Source: an uncultured Spirochaetaceae bacterium
GTDB taxonomy: Bacteria; Spirochaetota; Spirochaetia; Treponematales; Treponemataceae
Direction: 5' to 3'
DNA length: 39,056 bases
Assembly (NCBI GenBank): GCA_902797305.1
Contig: CADBSK010000085.1
Coordinates: 1 to 39,056, forward strand
In this document: one piece after another, positions 32,043-39,056 of the stretch
How positions within the stretch are numbered: the stretch's first letter is position 1
How the letters are laid out: each line of letters starts with the position of its first letter
Program-made: the position numbers and the translations under genes
The notes under the pieces: model-generated
Database searches by the model: none
What the model saw: only the letters and a program-made list of their open reading frames with translations
What the model was told of the DNA's origin: nothing

Positions 32043-34139
32043 TTATACCTTGAATTGATCAATTTCAGTTCCTATTTGAACAATCGAATTGTCAACCTGG
32101 TTGGAAATTTGTCTAAGTGCTTCTCCTGTTTCATTAATTTTTGTTGCACCGACATGCATTTCGCTCATGCTGTCCTGCATAATTCCTGTTGCGTCCTGTA
32201 AAGCTTTTACTTCAGAAAGAATTGCCTTATTACCTTCTGCCATTTCCTGGCCAGCGTTACGAACCTGCATTGTACTGTTATTCATGGAATTTAAGGCAGC
32301 GATGATTTGTTTTGAACCTTCGTTTTGTTCTTCCATTGCAGCTTTTATTTGTCTTACGATTTCGTCAGTATCTTTGATTTTATTAGTTACAACATTAAAT
32401 GCTTCGCTAGATTGCTGAGAAGCACCAACTACTTCCTGGATGGAGTTCTGGATGTTCGTTAACTGGTCACCGATAGTTTTTGACTGTTGAGTAGATGTTT
32501 CTGAAAGTTTTCTGATTTCGTCTGCTACAACGGCAAATCCTTTTCCTGCGTCTCCAGCGTGAGCGGCTTCGATTGCGGCGTTCATTGCAAGAAGGTTTGT
32601 TTGTTCTGCAATTGCGGCAATTGCAATATTAGCTTCCTGTAAAGTATTGCTTAAAACCGAAATCTGGTCGATTTTGCCGTTTACTTCAGCCTGAATAGTA
32701 GAACCAATCTGTGCGTTTTGTGTTAATTCCACAAATGAATCAGACATTTTTTCCATAGAATTGTTTACTGATTGAATGTTACCAATCATTTCTTCAACGG
32801 CTGCAGAGGCCTGTGTTACGCCTGAACTCTGGTTTTCTATCATGTGCTCAAGAGATTCAATATTTGATGCTATTTCATTTACGGCGCTTGCAGTCTGATG
32901 AACACTATTTGACTGATTGTCTATCTGTTTGTGAACAGACTCTATGTTGGCGATTATCTCAGTAATAGAAGAAGAAGTATCTTCTGTGCTTGCCTTGAGG
33001 TCAGAACCTGCAACTCCTAGGATATTTTTAGAATCTTTAATTTTGCCAATGATTGTTCTAAGGTTTTCTGTAAAGTTGTTAAAACTCTTTACGATTTCAC
33101 CGACTTCGTCATTTGATTTTGCATCAAGTTTTTTAGTTAAGTCTGCGTCTCCAGAGGCGATGTCTTCAATTGCGGTCTGAACTTTTTTAAGAGGTGAAAA
33201 TGCCTTTTTACATACAAAGAACATGATTAAACCAACAATGATAACAACAGAAATAAGAGTAATTGTGTTTGTCACAGTCATTTTTCCTAATGAAGAATAA
33301 AAGTCTTCATAAGGACATACACACAAAATTGACCATTTTGTTCCAGGAATTGGTCTGTAGGCTCCAATTAAAAGTTCCTGATTTTCTGATTTAGTGTCTT
33401 TAAAGAATTGACTTCCGGTTTTACCGTCTAATAATGCTTGTAAAACAGGACCTACACCGTCTGTAAGTGCTAATCCTTCTTTTACGCTCTGACCGCGTTC
33501 GACTTCCTGGATTACTGTAGAAGCAACGGTTAGTCCTGTTTCTCGATTAACTACCTGTAGGGTTGCTTTTTCTGAACCAAACTTGATTTGTTCAATACGA
33601 TGAGAGAGGGTTTCTCCATAGATATTTGCAACAATACAACCGATTGGTTTTTTATTTGTATCGTAAACCGGATAAGTAAAAATTTGGAATAAGACATTCG
33701 TAATTGGATTAACGGCTGGATCGAGTATAAAGGATTTTCCTTCGGCAGCACCGCTAATATAATCTCTTTCAATTTTGATGTATTGGCCGCCTGCGGTGTA
33801 GCTTTCACCAGAAAGATTATAAAAACCAATATTTTCGTATGATGGATCTACCTTTGCGATTCGAGAAAGTTGAGCACACTTTTCTCTAAGTGATAAAGTG
33901 TTAGACTTCATGAAATCTGTTTCTGCAAGAGCTTTAAGCAGTAAAAACTGGCGTTCCGTTTCACCCTTGATTTTACCCGAGGCAGAATCTGTAATTGAGT
34001 TTAGGAACTCATAAGTGGTGTTAGAAACTGTTGATCGAGAGTATAAGGTGCTTACTGTACTAATGCTTAGAGATGCAAGAAAAATAGAAAGCAGAGTAAT
34101 TAATGTAAATTTGAATTGTAAAGATTTTGAAAATTTCAT
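32043..34139 (-). CDS. Methyl-accepting chemotaxis protein with dCache sensor and HAMP (MCP 3)
   Basis: 698 residues from 34139, chosen because GGGAG lies 7 bases before this ATG; a longer frame to 34202 would overlap the promoter. First helix about residues 12-33. The periplasmic sensor (about 40-285) has a dCache-type core: GQYIKIERDYISGAAEGKSF, FQIFTYPVYDTNKKPIGCIV, TKWSILCVCPYEDFY. Second helix about 288-308; HAMP about 309-362 (LKKVQTAIEDIASGDADLTK). The signalling hairpin [20 protein letters not shown] lies near 510-545. Its cytoplasmic half closely resembles MCP 1, implying paralogy. C-terminus QFKV, so no CheR pentapeptide. Ligand unknown. Confidence 0.95.
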   Translation of the reverse strand: MKFSKSLQFKFTLITLLSIFLASLSISTVSTLYSRSTVSNTTYEFLNSITDSASGKIKGETERQFLLLKALAETDFMKSNTLSLREKCAQLSRIAKVDPSYENIGFYNLSGESYTAGGQYIKIERDYISGAAEGKSFILDPAVNPITNVLFQIFTYPVYDTNKKPIGCIVANIYGETLSHRIEQIKFGSEKATLQVVNRETGLTVASTVIQEVERGQSVKEGLALTDGVGPVLQALLDGKTGSQFFKDTKSENQELLIGAYRPIPGTKWSILCVCPYEDFYSSLGKMTVTNTITLISVVIIVGLIMFFVCKKAFSPLKKVQTAIEDIASGDADLTKKLDAKSNDEVGEIVKSFNNFTENLRTIIGKIKDSKNILGVAGSDLKASTEDTSSSITEIIANIESVHKQIDNQSNSVHQTASAVNEIASNIESLEHMIENQSSGVTQASAAVEEMIGNIQSVNNSMEKMSDSFVELTQNAQIGSTIQAEVNGKIDQISVLSNTLQEANIAIAAIAEQTNLLAMNAAIEAAHAGDAGKGFAVVADEIRKLSETSTQQSKTIGDQLTNIQNSIQEVVGASQQSSEAFNVVTNKIKDTDEIVRQIKAAMEEQNEGSKQIIAALNSMNNSTMQVRNAGQEMAEGNKAILSEVKALQDATGIMQDSMSEMHVGATKINETGEALRQISNQVDNSIVQIGTEIDQFKV

Positions 34140-34174
34140 TTTGATCTCCCAAAAACTAGTAAAAAGTAAAATCA

Positions 34175-34202
34175 ATTTTATAACAAAAACTTTAAATTTC
34201 AA
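34175..34202 (-). promoter_or_regulatory. Candidate promoter of MCP 3
   Basis: Minus strand: TTGAAA (34197-34202), 16-base spacer, TAAAAT (34175-34180), about 35 bases before ATG 34139. The region is A/T-rich, so chance matches are likely. Confidence 0.35.
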
Positions 34203-34252
34203 GAATTTATATGTTACATAAGAGAAAAATTCATACTATAGAGGGCAAAAAA

Positions 34253-35017
34253 TTAATAGATTTGTGGGCAGTTTAACACAGGATGATTGAAAATTTGTAT
34301 TTTACAATCAAAAGTTGTATTAAGGTTTTGTTCTGTAAAAATTTGGGAAACAGATCCCAGTAAAAGAGGTTTGTTTACAGGTAAAAGTCCAAGTATGCCT
34401 GCATAACGGGCTGCTGCATTTATATCGTGAATCGACATTAATACGCCGGTATTGGTAGATTTGCATAATTCTTTGAGGGTTAAAAAAAGTTCGTTTTGTG
34501 CTGTAAAATCAAGGCTTGCACAGGGTTCATCAAGTAAAAGAAATTCCGGTTCCTGGGTTAGGGAGCGTGCTATTCTTACTTTTTGAAATTCTCCTCCAGA
34601 AAGAGAGAAAATTGTTCTGTCTAAAAGATGACCGATTCCAATTGCCCTGGCCATTTTGCATGCAATGTCTTTATCTTGTAAGGAGTATATGCCCCCTGTT
34701 CTAGAAAATCGACCCTGCAAAATACAGTCTAAAACGGTGCAATTCCAGGCAGGAGTTTCTGATTGTGGGAGGTATGATATTTTTTGAGATGCAAGGCGCG
34801 GATCTTTAAAAACCGGAGAAATTGAACCACCTGTGATATGGAGGGCTCTTTTATTCAGAGGATATGTTCCACTTAAAAGTTTAAGAAGAGTTGATTTACC
34901 GGAGCCGTTTTTACCGCATAGACAGATAAAGTCTCCCTTATTAAGCGTTAAAGAAATATTATTTAAAACCTGATTAGAGCCATAACTGGCGCATAAATCT
35001 TTACAGCTAAGGGTCAT
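34253..35017 (-). CDS. ABC importer ATPase, FecE/BtuD type
   Basis: 254 residues. Walker A GKNGSGKSTLLKLLSG (about residues 35-50), Q-loop ISYLPQSETPAWNCTV, signature LSGGEFQKVRIARSL, Walker B FLLLDEPCASLD and switch His MSIHD. This is the cytoplasmic ATPase of an iron-chelate, haem or cobalamin type importer. Its ATG overlaps the permease stop as ATGA, so the two are translationally coupled. It is the last gene of the cluster; no hairpin terminator is visible in the gap before MCP 3. The substrate cannot be read from the ATPase. Confidence 0.93.
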   Translation of the reverse strand: MTLSCKDLCASYGSNQVLNNISLTLNKGDFICLCGKNGSGKSTLLKLLSGTYPLNKRALHITGGSISPVFKDPRLASQKISYLPQSETPAWNCTVLDCILQGRFSRTGGIYSLQDKDIACKMARAIGIGHLLDRTIFSLSGGEFQKVRIARSLTQEPEFLLLDEPCASLDFTAQNELFLTLKELCKSTNTGVLMSIHDINAAARYAGILGLLPVNKPLLLGSVSQIFTEQNLNTTFDCKIQIFNHPVLNCPQIY

Positions 35018-36027
35018 CTGCTAATCTCCTGTTTAGAAAAGATTAGGCTTACAAAAAAAGGTGCTCCTAAGAGTGAAGTTATAAGGCCTGCAGGGAGTTC
35101 TGCTGGTGCAATTACTACTCTTGCAAAGGTATCGCTCAAAAGTAATAGAATGGAGCCGTACATTGCAGAAAAAGGAATTAAAAACATACCTTTTGTCCCT
35201 TTTACGCCGTATATTTTTTTTACGATGTGAGGAGCAATCAGGCCGATAAAATTGATTGTTCCCCCTGCACATACCGCTGCACTTACGGCAAGGCTAGCAC
35301 AAATCAAAACTACAAGTCTTAATCTTTCGGTTTTTAAGCCCAGAGCTCTGGCGCCTTCTTCTCCTGCGTTCATAAGGTCGAGTTTATTTGCGCTAAAGAA
35401 CATAAGTATTAGCGCTATAATGCCAGGAACGATGATGAGCTTAAATTCCTGCCAGGAGCGACCATTAAAGCTACCTAAAATCCATGTGTAAATACCGTTA
35501 ATCTGCTTTATTTTTGTGATTAAAATAATAGAAGAAAGGGATGCATAAAAGGTTCCTAAAGCGGTTCCACAAAGTAAAAGTGTTGTACTGTTCTGACTTT
35601 TAGTTTTTGTAGAAATTAGAGTGATTACAAATCCGGCAAATAATGCACCCAAAAAGGCAAATAAGTTGATTGGAGAAATTGTTCCAAATAAAATTGCCCC
35701 TGCTCCTGTTAATTGTGCGATTACAGCTCCTAGTGTAGCACCGCTTGAAATACCGATTATTCCTGGTTCTGCGAGGGAGTTTCTAAAATACATCTGAAAG
35801 CATGCTCCACTAGAAGCCAAAAGGGCACCGCTAATCATTACCAATATAGAACGAGGAAGTCTTAGTCCCCATATTACAGTGGAAGCAAAACTATCTTTTT
35901 GCGTAAAGGCCTGAATAAACTGTGAAAAACTTAATTTTTGCGAACCGAGCAGGAGAGAAATTATTAGTGCTGTTAGGACTGCAAGAATTGTAAGACAAAG
36001 TTGCAGGATAGTGCTATTTTTTTTCAT
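35014..36027 (-). CDS. ABC importer permease, FecCD/BtuC family
   Basis: 337 residues, typical for FecCD/BtuC permeases with about ten membrane helices. Signature stretches: TVIWGLRLPRSILVMISGAL, LLASSGACFQMYFRNSLAEP, then GIIGISSGATLGAV; the TWILGSFNGRSWQEF loop; NAGEEGARALGLKTERLR (coupling region to the ATPase); and GTINFIGLIAPHIVKKIYG. It forms the membrane channel with the ATPase and the binding lipoprotein of this operon. Its ATG lies inside the last codons of the binding-protein gene (14-base overlap) without a strong ribosome-binding site, indicating coupling. Confidence 0.95.
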   Translation of the reverse strand: MKKNSTILQLCLTILAVLTALIISLLLGSQKLSFSQFIQAFTQKDSFASTVIWGLRLPRSILVMISGALLASSGACFQMYFRNSLAEPGIIGISSGATLGAVIAQLTGAGAILFGTISPINLFAFLGALFAGFVITLISTKTKSQNSTTLLLCGTALGTFYASLSSIILITKIKQINGIYTWILGSFNGRSWQEFKLIIVPGIIALILMFFSANKLDLMNAGEEGARALGLKTERLRLVVLICASLAVSAAVCAGGTINFIGLIAPHIVKKIYGVKGTKGMFLIPFSAMYGSILLLLSDTFARVVIAPAELPAGLITSLLGAPFFVSLIFSKQEISR

Positions 36028-36904
36028 TTATAATGTTACGAATAATTTGTATTGCCTGAATACAACGAGGTCCCGGGCGACTAATTATATCTGCATCAAT
36101 TGAATAGATCTGGTTGTTTTTTACCGCATTTATATTCTGCCATCCGGCTCTTTGTTTAATTGAGTCGATTGTTGTAGTTGTGTGATTTGGAAGAATTATA
36201 AAATCTGGATTTGCTGCAATAATTGCTTCGTCGCTTACAATTGGATAGGTCTCAGGAATTTGTGCAAAGATGTTTATTCCGCCGGCAAGGGTTACAATTT
36301 CATTTATAAAAGAAAGATTTCCTACGCTCATGTAAGGTGGAGTCCAGATTTCCCAATATATTGAAGGAAAATCTTTTGAGTCTCTGGATTTTTGCTGATT
36401 TAATTTAAGGCATTCATCTCTAAAAGAAAGTATTTGTCCTGCAAGTTCGTTACCACGAGTCTGATTATCCAGGACTTTTGAAATTGTAATAATTTCTGAA
36501 GCAATTTCTTCAATTGAATTTGCAGTTGAAACGTAATAAGAAATATTTTTAGACGACAATAAAGAAATAAAATTGTCGTGCATATGTGCTGTTAAATATA
36601 CAAAATCGGGATTATAGGAAAGAAGTGTCTCGGAGCTGATAGTTTTTCCATCAAAACTTCCAATTACAGGTATGCTTTGAACTTCAGGAGGATAGTCGCA
36701 AAATTCTGATCTTCCTTTGATTTTATCCATTGCGCCTAATGCGCATAAAATTTCTGTAGAAGCTGGAGATAAAGAAAGAATTCGCTGGGGAACTGTTTTA
36801 GGTAAGTTCTGAGAGATTGTAACAGGAGCTTTTTTACAAGAATATGCGGTGAGATTTAATAAAAGTAAAAGTGAAGTAAAGATTTTAAAAAAGATGTTTT
36901 TCAT
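36014..36904 (-). CDS. ABC importer substrate-binding lipoprotein (BtuF/FhuD-like)
   Basis: 296 residues from 36904, giving MKNIFFKIFTSLLLLLNLTA then lipobox AYSC, Cys at about residue 23. The open frame extends 21 codons upstream, but those codons translate the hairpin cassette and would put a non-signal sequence before the lipoprotein signal. Periplasmic_binding_2 features are PQRILSLSPASTEILCALGA, RSEFCDYPPEVQSIPVIGSF, LLSYNPDFVYLT, SVGNLSFINEIVTLAGGINI and a C-terminal RPGPRCIQAIQII. Members bind cobalamin, haem or ferric siderophores; which one is not clear. No strong ribosome-binding site is visible, so coupling to upstream ribH transcription is uncertain. Confidence 0.9.
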   Translation of the reverse strand: MKNIFFKIFTSLLLLLNLTAYSCKKAPVTISQNLPKTVPQRILSLSPASTEILCALGAMDKIKGRSEFCDYPPEVQSIPVIGSFDGKTISSETLLSYNPDFVYLTAHMHDNFISLLSSKNISYYVSTANSIEEIASEIITISKVLDNQTRGNELAGQILSFRDECLKLNQQKSRDSKDFPSIYWEIWTPPYMSVGNLSFINEIVTLAGGINIFAQIPETYPIVSDEAIIAANPDFIILPNHTTTTIDSIKQRAGWQNINAVKNNQIYSIDADIISRPGPRCIQAIQIIRNIINEKK

Positions 36905-36928
36905 AGGAACCAGTTCTTTGGGGGCGTT

Positions 36929-36994
36929 ACGGGGGTGTCCCCCGTTAGAGAGGGTAGGTTGCAACAAAGTGCAACCGAGGGGGAGACTTCCCCC
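36929..36994. repeat. Cassette of three consecutive perfect hairpins
   Basis: Three perfect stem-loops occur within 66 bases: ACGGGGG/CCCCCGT (36929-36935 and 36939-36945), GGTTGCA/TGCAACC (36957-36963 and 36970-36976), and GGGGGA/TCCCCC (36979-36984 and 36989-36994). The block is much richer in G+C than its surroundings and lies between ribH and the binding-protein gene. The last hairpin is followed by TTTTGTT on the plus strand only. It could be a dispersed repeat, a transcript processing or attenuation element, or a remnant of a mobile unit. Confidence 0.7.
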
Positions 36995-37002
36995 TTTTGT
37001 TA

Positions 37003-37476
37003 CTATAACTGTTTGATTAAGTTTACCATTTCGATTGCACCAAGTGCGCAGTCGTAACCCTTGTTTCCGGCTTTGCTGCCTGCTCTTTCGATGGCCTGTT
37101 CGATGTTTTCTGTTGTGATAACACCAAACATTACAGGTACTCCATTTTTTGTGCTTGCCTGAGCGATTCCCTTAGAAACTTCGGCACAAACATAGTCGTA
37201 GTGAGTTGTTGAACCGCGGATGACTGCACCGACAGCGATGATTGCATCGTATTTTCCGCTAGCAGCCATTTTGTCTGCGATTACAGGAATCTCAAAAGCA
37301 CCTGGAACCCATACTGCGGTAATATTGTTTTCTTCTACTCCGTGGCGAACTAAACCGTCAACGGCACCGCCTAATAATTTATTTACGATGATTTCGTTAA
37401 ATCTTGAAGCTACAATGCCAACCTTCATTCCTGCAGGGGCTACTAATTTTCCTTCTACTAAATTAATTGTGTTCAT
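37003..37476 (-). CDS. ribH: 6,7-dimethyl-8-ribityllumazine synthase
   Basis: 157 residues, the standard length. Motifs: [20 protein letters not shown] near the N-terminus, [17 protein letters not shown] (substrate loop), [20 protein letters not shown] with the phosphate-binding RGSTTHYD and catalytic His, and [20 protein letters not shown] followed by [13 protein letters not shown]. It condenses 5-amino-6-ribitylaminouracil with 3,4-dihydroxy-2-butanone 4-phosphate in riboflavin synthesis, as an icosahedral or pentameric cytosolic enzyme. It follows ribBA after 29 bases and shares the FMN riboswitch. ribD and riboflavin synthase (ribE) are not in this window. Confidence 0.98.
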   Translation of the reverse strand: MNTINLVEGKLVAPAGMKVGIVASRFNEIIVNKLLGGAVDGLVRHGVEENNITAVWVPGAFEIPVIADKMAASGKYDAIIAVGAVIRGSTTHYDYVCAEVSKGIAQASTKNGVPVMFGVITTENIEQAIERAGSKAGNKGYDCALGAIEMVNLIKQL

Positions 37477-37505
37477 AGTTCTTCCTCAATATTTTTTTAT
37501 CACTT

Positions 37506-38714
37506 TTAGAGCTTCTCTGTAAAGAGGTGGCCCATTTTGTCGCGTTTTGTTTTAAGATAAAAACGGTCGTAATCTTGTGGAGCAATTTCAATTGGAACTC
37601 GTTTATTTACTTTGAGCCCGAATCCATCGAGTCCGTATATTTTATCCGGATTGTTTGTAAGAAGTTGAAGGGATTTACAACCTAAATCGCGTAAAATTTG
37701 TGCTCCAATCCAATATTCCCGTAAGTCAGGTTTAAATCCGAGTTTAACATTTGCCTCAACAGTATCCAGACCTTGTTCCTGTAGGGTGTAGGCTTTGAGT
37801 TTGTTGATTAAACCGATTCCTCGTCCTTCTTGTCTCATATAAAGAATGACACCTCGGCCTTCTTCTGCTACCCGGGCCATTGCTGCGTGTAATTGCGGCC
37901 CACAATCGCATCTCTGGCTGCCAAAAACATCTCCAGTAAGGCATTCAGAATGAACTCTGCATAAAACGTTTTCGCCGTCTCCAAGGTCTCCTCGTACAAG
38001 AGCTACATGGTGTTCTCCTGTTAAATCGTTAACATAGCCGTAGATGTCAAAATCTCCATATTCTGTTGGGAGTTTTGCCTTTGCTTCCTGGATTACGTGT
38101 TTTTCCTGAACTCTGAGATAATCCTGCAGTGCTTTGATTGTGATAAATTTAAAGCCGAATTTCTTTGCAACTTCCCAGAGTTGTGGTGTACGCATCATTG
38201 TTCCGTCTTCTGCCATAATTTCGCAGCAGAGTCCACATGGGTTAAGTCCTGCAAGACGGCAAAGATCTACGGTGGCTTCGGTGTGACCATTTCTTACTAA
38301 AACACCGCCTTTTTTTGCAATAAGTGGGAACATGTGTCCGGGGCGTCTAAAATCTGTTGGTTTAGAATTTGGGTCTATGCACTTGAGTGCGGTGATTGAA
38401 CGTTCTGCGGCGCTGATTCCTGTTGTTGTAGAAATGTGGTCAATGGAAACGGTAAATGCAGTTTCGTGGTTGTCGGTGTTTTCTGCAACCATCGGATAAA
38501 GATCTAACTTGCGGGCAAGTTCTGCACTCATTGGTGTACAAATCAAGCCTTTTGCATAGGTAGCCATAATGTTAACGTTTTCTTGTGTTGCAAATTCTGC
38601 GGCACAAATCATGTCGCCTTCGTTTTCGCGGTCTTCGTCATCGCTTACAAGAATGATTTTACCGGCTTTTAAGTCTTCTACGGCTTCCTGGATTGTGTTG
38701 TATTTGTATTCCAT
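37506..38714 (-). CDS. ribBA: Bifunctional 3,4-dihydroxy-2-butanone 4-phosphate synthase / GTP cyclohydrolase II
   Basis: 402 residues. The N-terminal DHBP synthase domain (1-200) has [32 protein letters not shown], and [20 protein letters not shown] with [13 protein letters not shown]. The C-terminal GTP cyclohydrolase II domain (about 205-400) has [20 protein letters not shown] with the three zinc Cys, [17 protein letters not shown] with the catalytic Arg, and LLTNNPDKI. The two halves supply both precursors of riboflavin from ribulose 5-phosphate and GTP. GGGAG about 8 bases before the ATG is the ribosome-binding site and pairs with CTCCC in the riboswitch expression platform. First gene of the ribBA-ribH transcript. 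Confidence 0.98.
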   Translation of the reverse strand: MEYKYNTIQEAVEDLKAGKIILVSDDEDRENEGDMICAAEFATQENVNIMATYAKGLICTPMSAELARKLDLYPMVAENTDNHETAFTVSIDHISTTTGISAAERSITALKCIDPNSKPTDFRRPGHMFPLIAKKGGVLVRNGHTEATVDLCRLAGLNPCGLCCEIMAEDGTMMRTPQLWEVAKKFGFKFITIKALQDYLRVQEKHVIQEAKAKLPTEYGDFDIYGYVNDLTGEHHVALVRGDLGDGENVLCRVHSECLTGDVFGSQRCDCGPQLHAAMARVAEEGRGVILYMRQEGRGIGLINKLKAYTLQEQGLDTVEANVKLGFKPDLREYWIGAQILRDLGCKSLQLLTNNPDKIYGLDGFGLKVNKRVPIEIAPQDYDRFYLKTKRDKMGHLFTEKL

Positions 38715-38723
38715 AAAAAAAAT

Positions 38724-38746
38724 CTCCCATGAGCAAGGTCAGGGAG
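38724..38746 (-). terminator. Riboswitch expression platform: terminator that also hides the ribosome-binding site
   Basis: On the minus strand CTCCC (38742-38746) pairs with GGGAG (38724-38728), followed by A and eight T running into the ribBA ATG. GGGAG is also the Shine-Dalgarno of ribBA. The short hairpin could therefore stop transcription, block translation, or both, when FMN is bound. The competing antiterminator pairing was not identified. Confidence 0.65.
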
Positions 38747-38786
38747 TTTTATAATGAAACAAAATGGATTGCGTTATTCGCTTATC

Positions 38787-38914
38787 ACTTCTTTCATCCG
38801 GACTATACCGTCGGCTACGGAGTCTCACCGTATCATGTATCAATAGAGATACTCGCTGGCTCGCAATGTAAAAAATGCATACAGCCGGTGGGGAATTACA
38901 CCCCGCCCTGAAGT
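38787..38914 (-). promoter_or_regulatory. FMN riboswitch (RFN element) controlling ribBA-ribH
   Basis: The minus strand shows the conserved RFN core: CTTCAGGGCGGGG, AATTCCCCACCGGC, GCGAGC, GATACGGTGAGACTCCG, then AGCCGACGGTATAGTCCGGA and AAGAAG. Helix P1 is ACTTC (38910-38914) with GAAGT (38787-38791). The element is about 128 bases long and lies directly upstream of ribBA on the same strand. Known RFN aptamers bind FMN and lower expression of riboflavin genes. Confidence 0.97.
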
Positions 38915-38982
38915 TGTTAGTTAATTCTAACAAAACTATAATAGGAGGGCAATAGGGCAGGGGTTTATTTCAGGGCAACCGC

Positions 38983-38988
38983 ATTATA
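38983..38988 (-). promoter_or_regulatory. Possible -10 box for the ribBA transcript
   Basis: TATAAT on the minus strand, about 70 bases upstream of the aptamer. A second candidate, TATTAT at 38938-38943, is closer. No clear -35 hexamer is seen for either. The stretch between holds three GGGCA repeats (plus strand) of unknown meaning. Confidence 0.3.
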
Positions 38989-39011
38989 AACTGTTCTGCC
39001 TACAAAAATGG

Positions 39012-39056
39012 CTCCCAGTCGCAAAAACGGCTTATCAAAACCGCAAACTAGTTTGC
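39012..39056. repeat. Hairpin repeat, copy 2 (runs off the window)
   Basis: CTCCCAGTCGCA (39012-39023) is identical over 12 bases to copy 1 at 3249. It is followed by CGG (39028-39030), six bases and AAAACCG (39037-39043), with the same CGG-to-AAAACCG spacing as copy 1. The last 14 bases, GCAAACTAGTTTGC (39043-39056), are a perfect palindrome, so the element may continue as a larger inverted repeat past the window edge. Confidence 0.55.

Noticed and set aside
34140..34202. N-terminal extension of MCP 3 by 21 codons
   Set aside because: GGGAG lies directly before ATG 34139, and the extension overlaps the candidate promoter.
36905..36967. N-terminal extension of the binding lipoprotein by 21 codons
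   Set aside because: The extra residues are the translation of the hairpin cassette and would precede a complete lipoprotein signal peptide.

Overview
The window reads as a chromosomal segment of a low-GC spirochaete, most likely a host-associated Treponema. This is an inference from protein style: spirochaete lipoboxes, several spirochaete-like methyl-accepting chemotaxis proteins (MCPs), a very long secreted Ig-repeat protein with outer-membrane neighbours, and a GHL-type (DUF4015) secreted protein. Coding density is high. I see no rRNA, tRNA, CRISPR array, transposase or integrase.

Layout. 1-836: the tail of an unknown protein and a small lipoprotein, both visibly more A+T-rich than the rest. 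976-3230: a DUF1846 protein followed by a DUF2400/TIGR02757 protein. 3289-4443 (minus): a methyltransferase, divergent from parA-parB (4550-6275). The gap between them carries a perfect palindrome made of the two parS half-sites in inside-out order. 6282-7016 (minus): a Sir2 deacylase. 7150-15710: a three-gene envelope operon (2003-residue Ig-repeat protein with a barrel-like C-terminus; a probable outer-membrane protein; an inner-membrane protein with a degenerate HD-GYP domain), closed by a strong terminator. 15821-19605: a secreted propeller/GHL protein followed by mnmE, behind a sigma-28-like promoter. 19607-20845 (minus): a membrane-anchored solute-binding-like protein. 20968-21180: a standalone ANTAR protein. 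21285-23261: htpG with a perfect terminator.

The remainder is on the minus strand. Reading downstream from the right edge: an FMN riboswitch controls ribBA-ribH; a cassette of three perfect hairpins follows; then a metal-chelate/cobalamin-type ABC importer (binding lipoprotein, FecCD permease, ATPase); three MCPs; and a TetR regulator with a two-subunit ABC exporter whose promoter carries two palindromes.

How they fit together. ParA/ParB handle chromosome segregation. The MCPs feed chemotaxis. The riboswitch ties flavin synthesis to FMN. TetR probably represses the exporter. The most novel candidate system is the three-gene envelope operon, which could link an outer-membrane Ig fibre to a cytoplasmic HD-GYP-derived sensor. 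Other notable signals are the everted parS-like palindrome next to parA, the standalone ANTAR gene with a predicted leaderless promoter, the triple-hairpin cassette, and a hairpin repeat found near both ends of the window (3249 and 39012). Five starts were moved inward from the longest open frame on the basis of ribosome-binding sites, promoters or terminators (14295, 15821, 29801, 34139, 36904).
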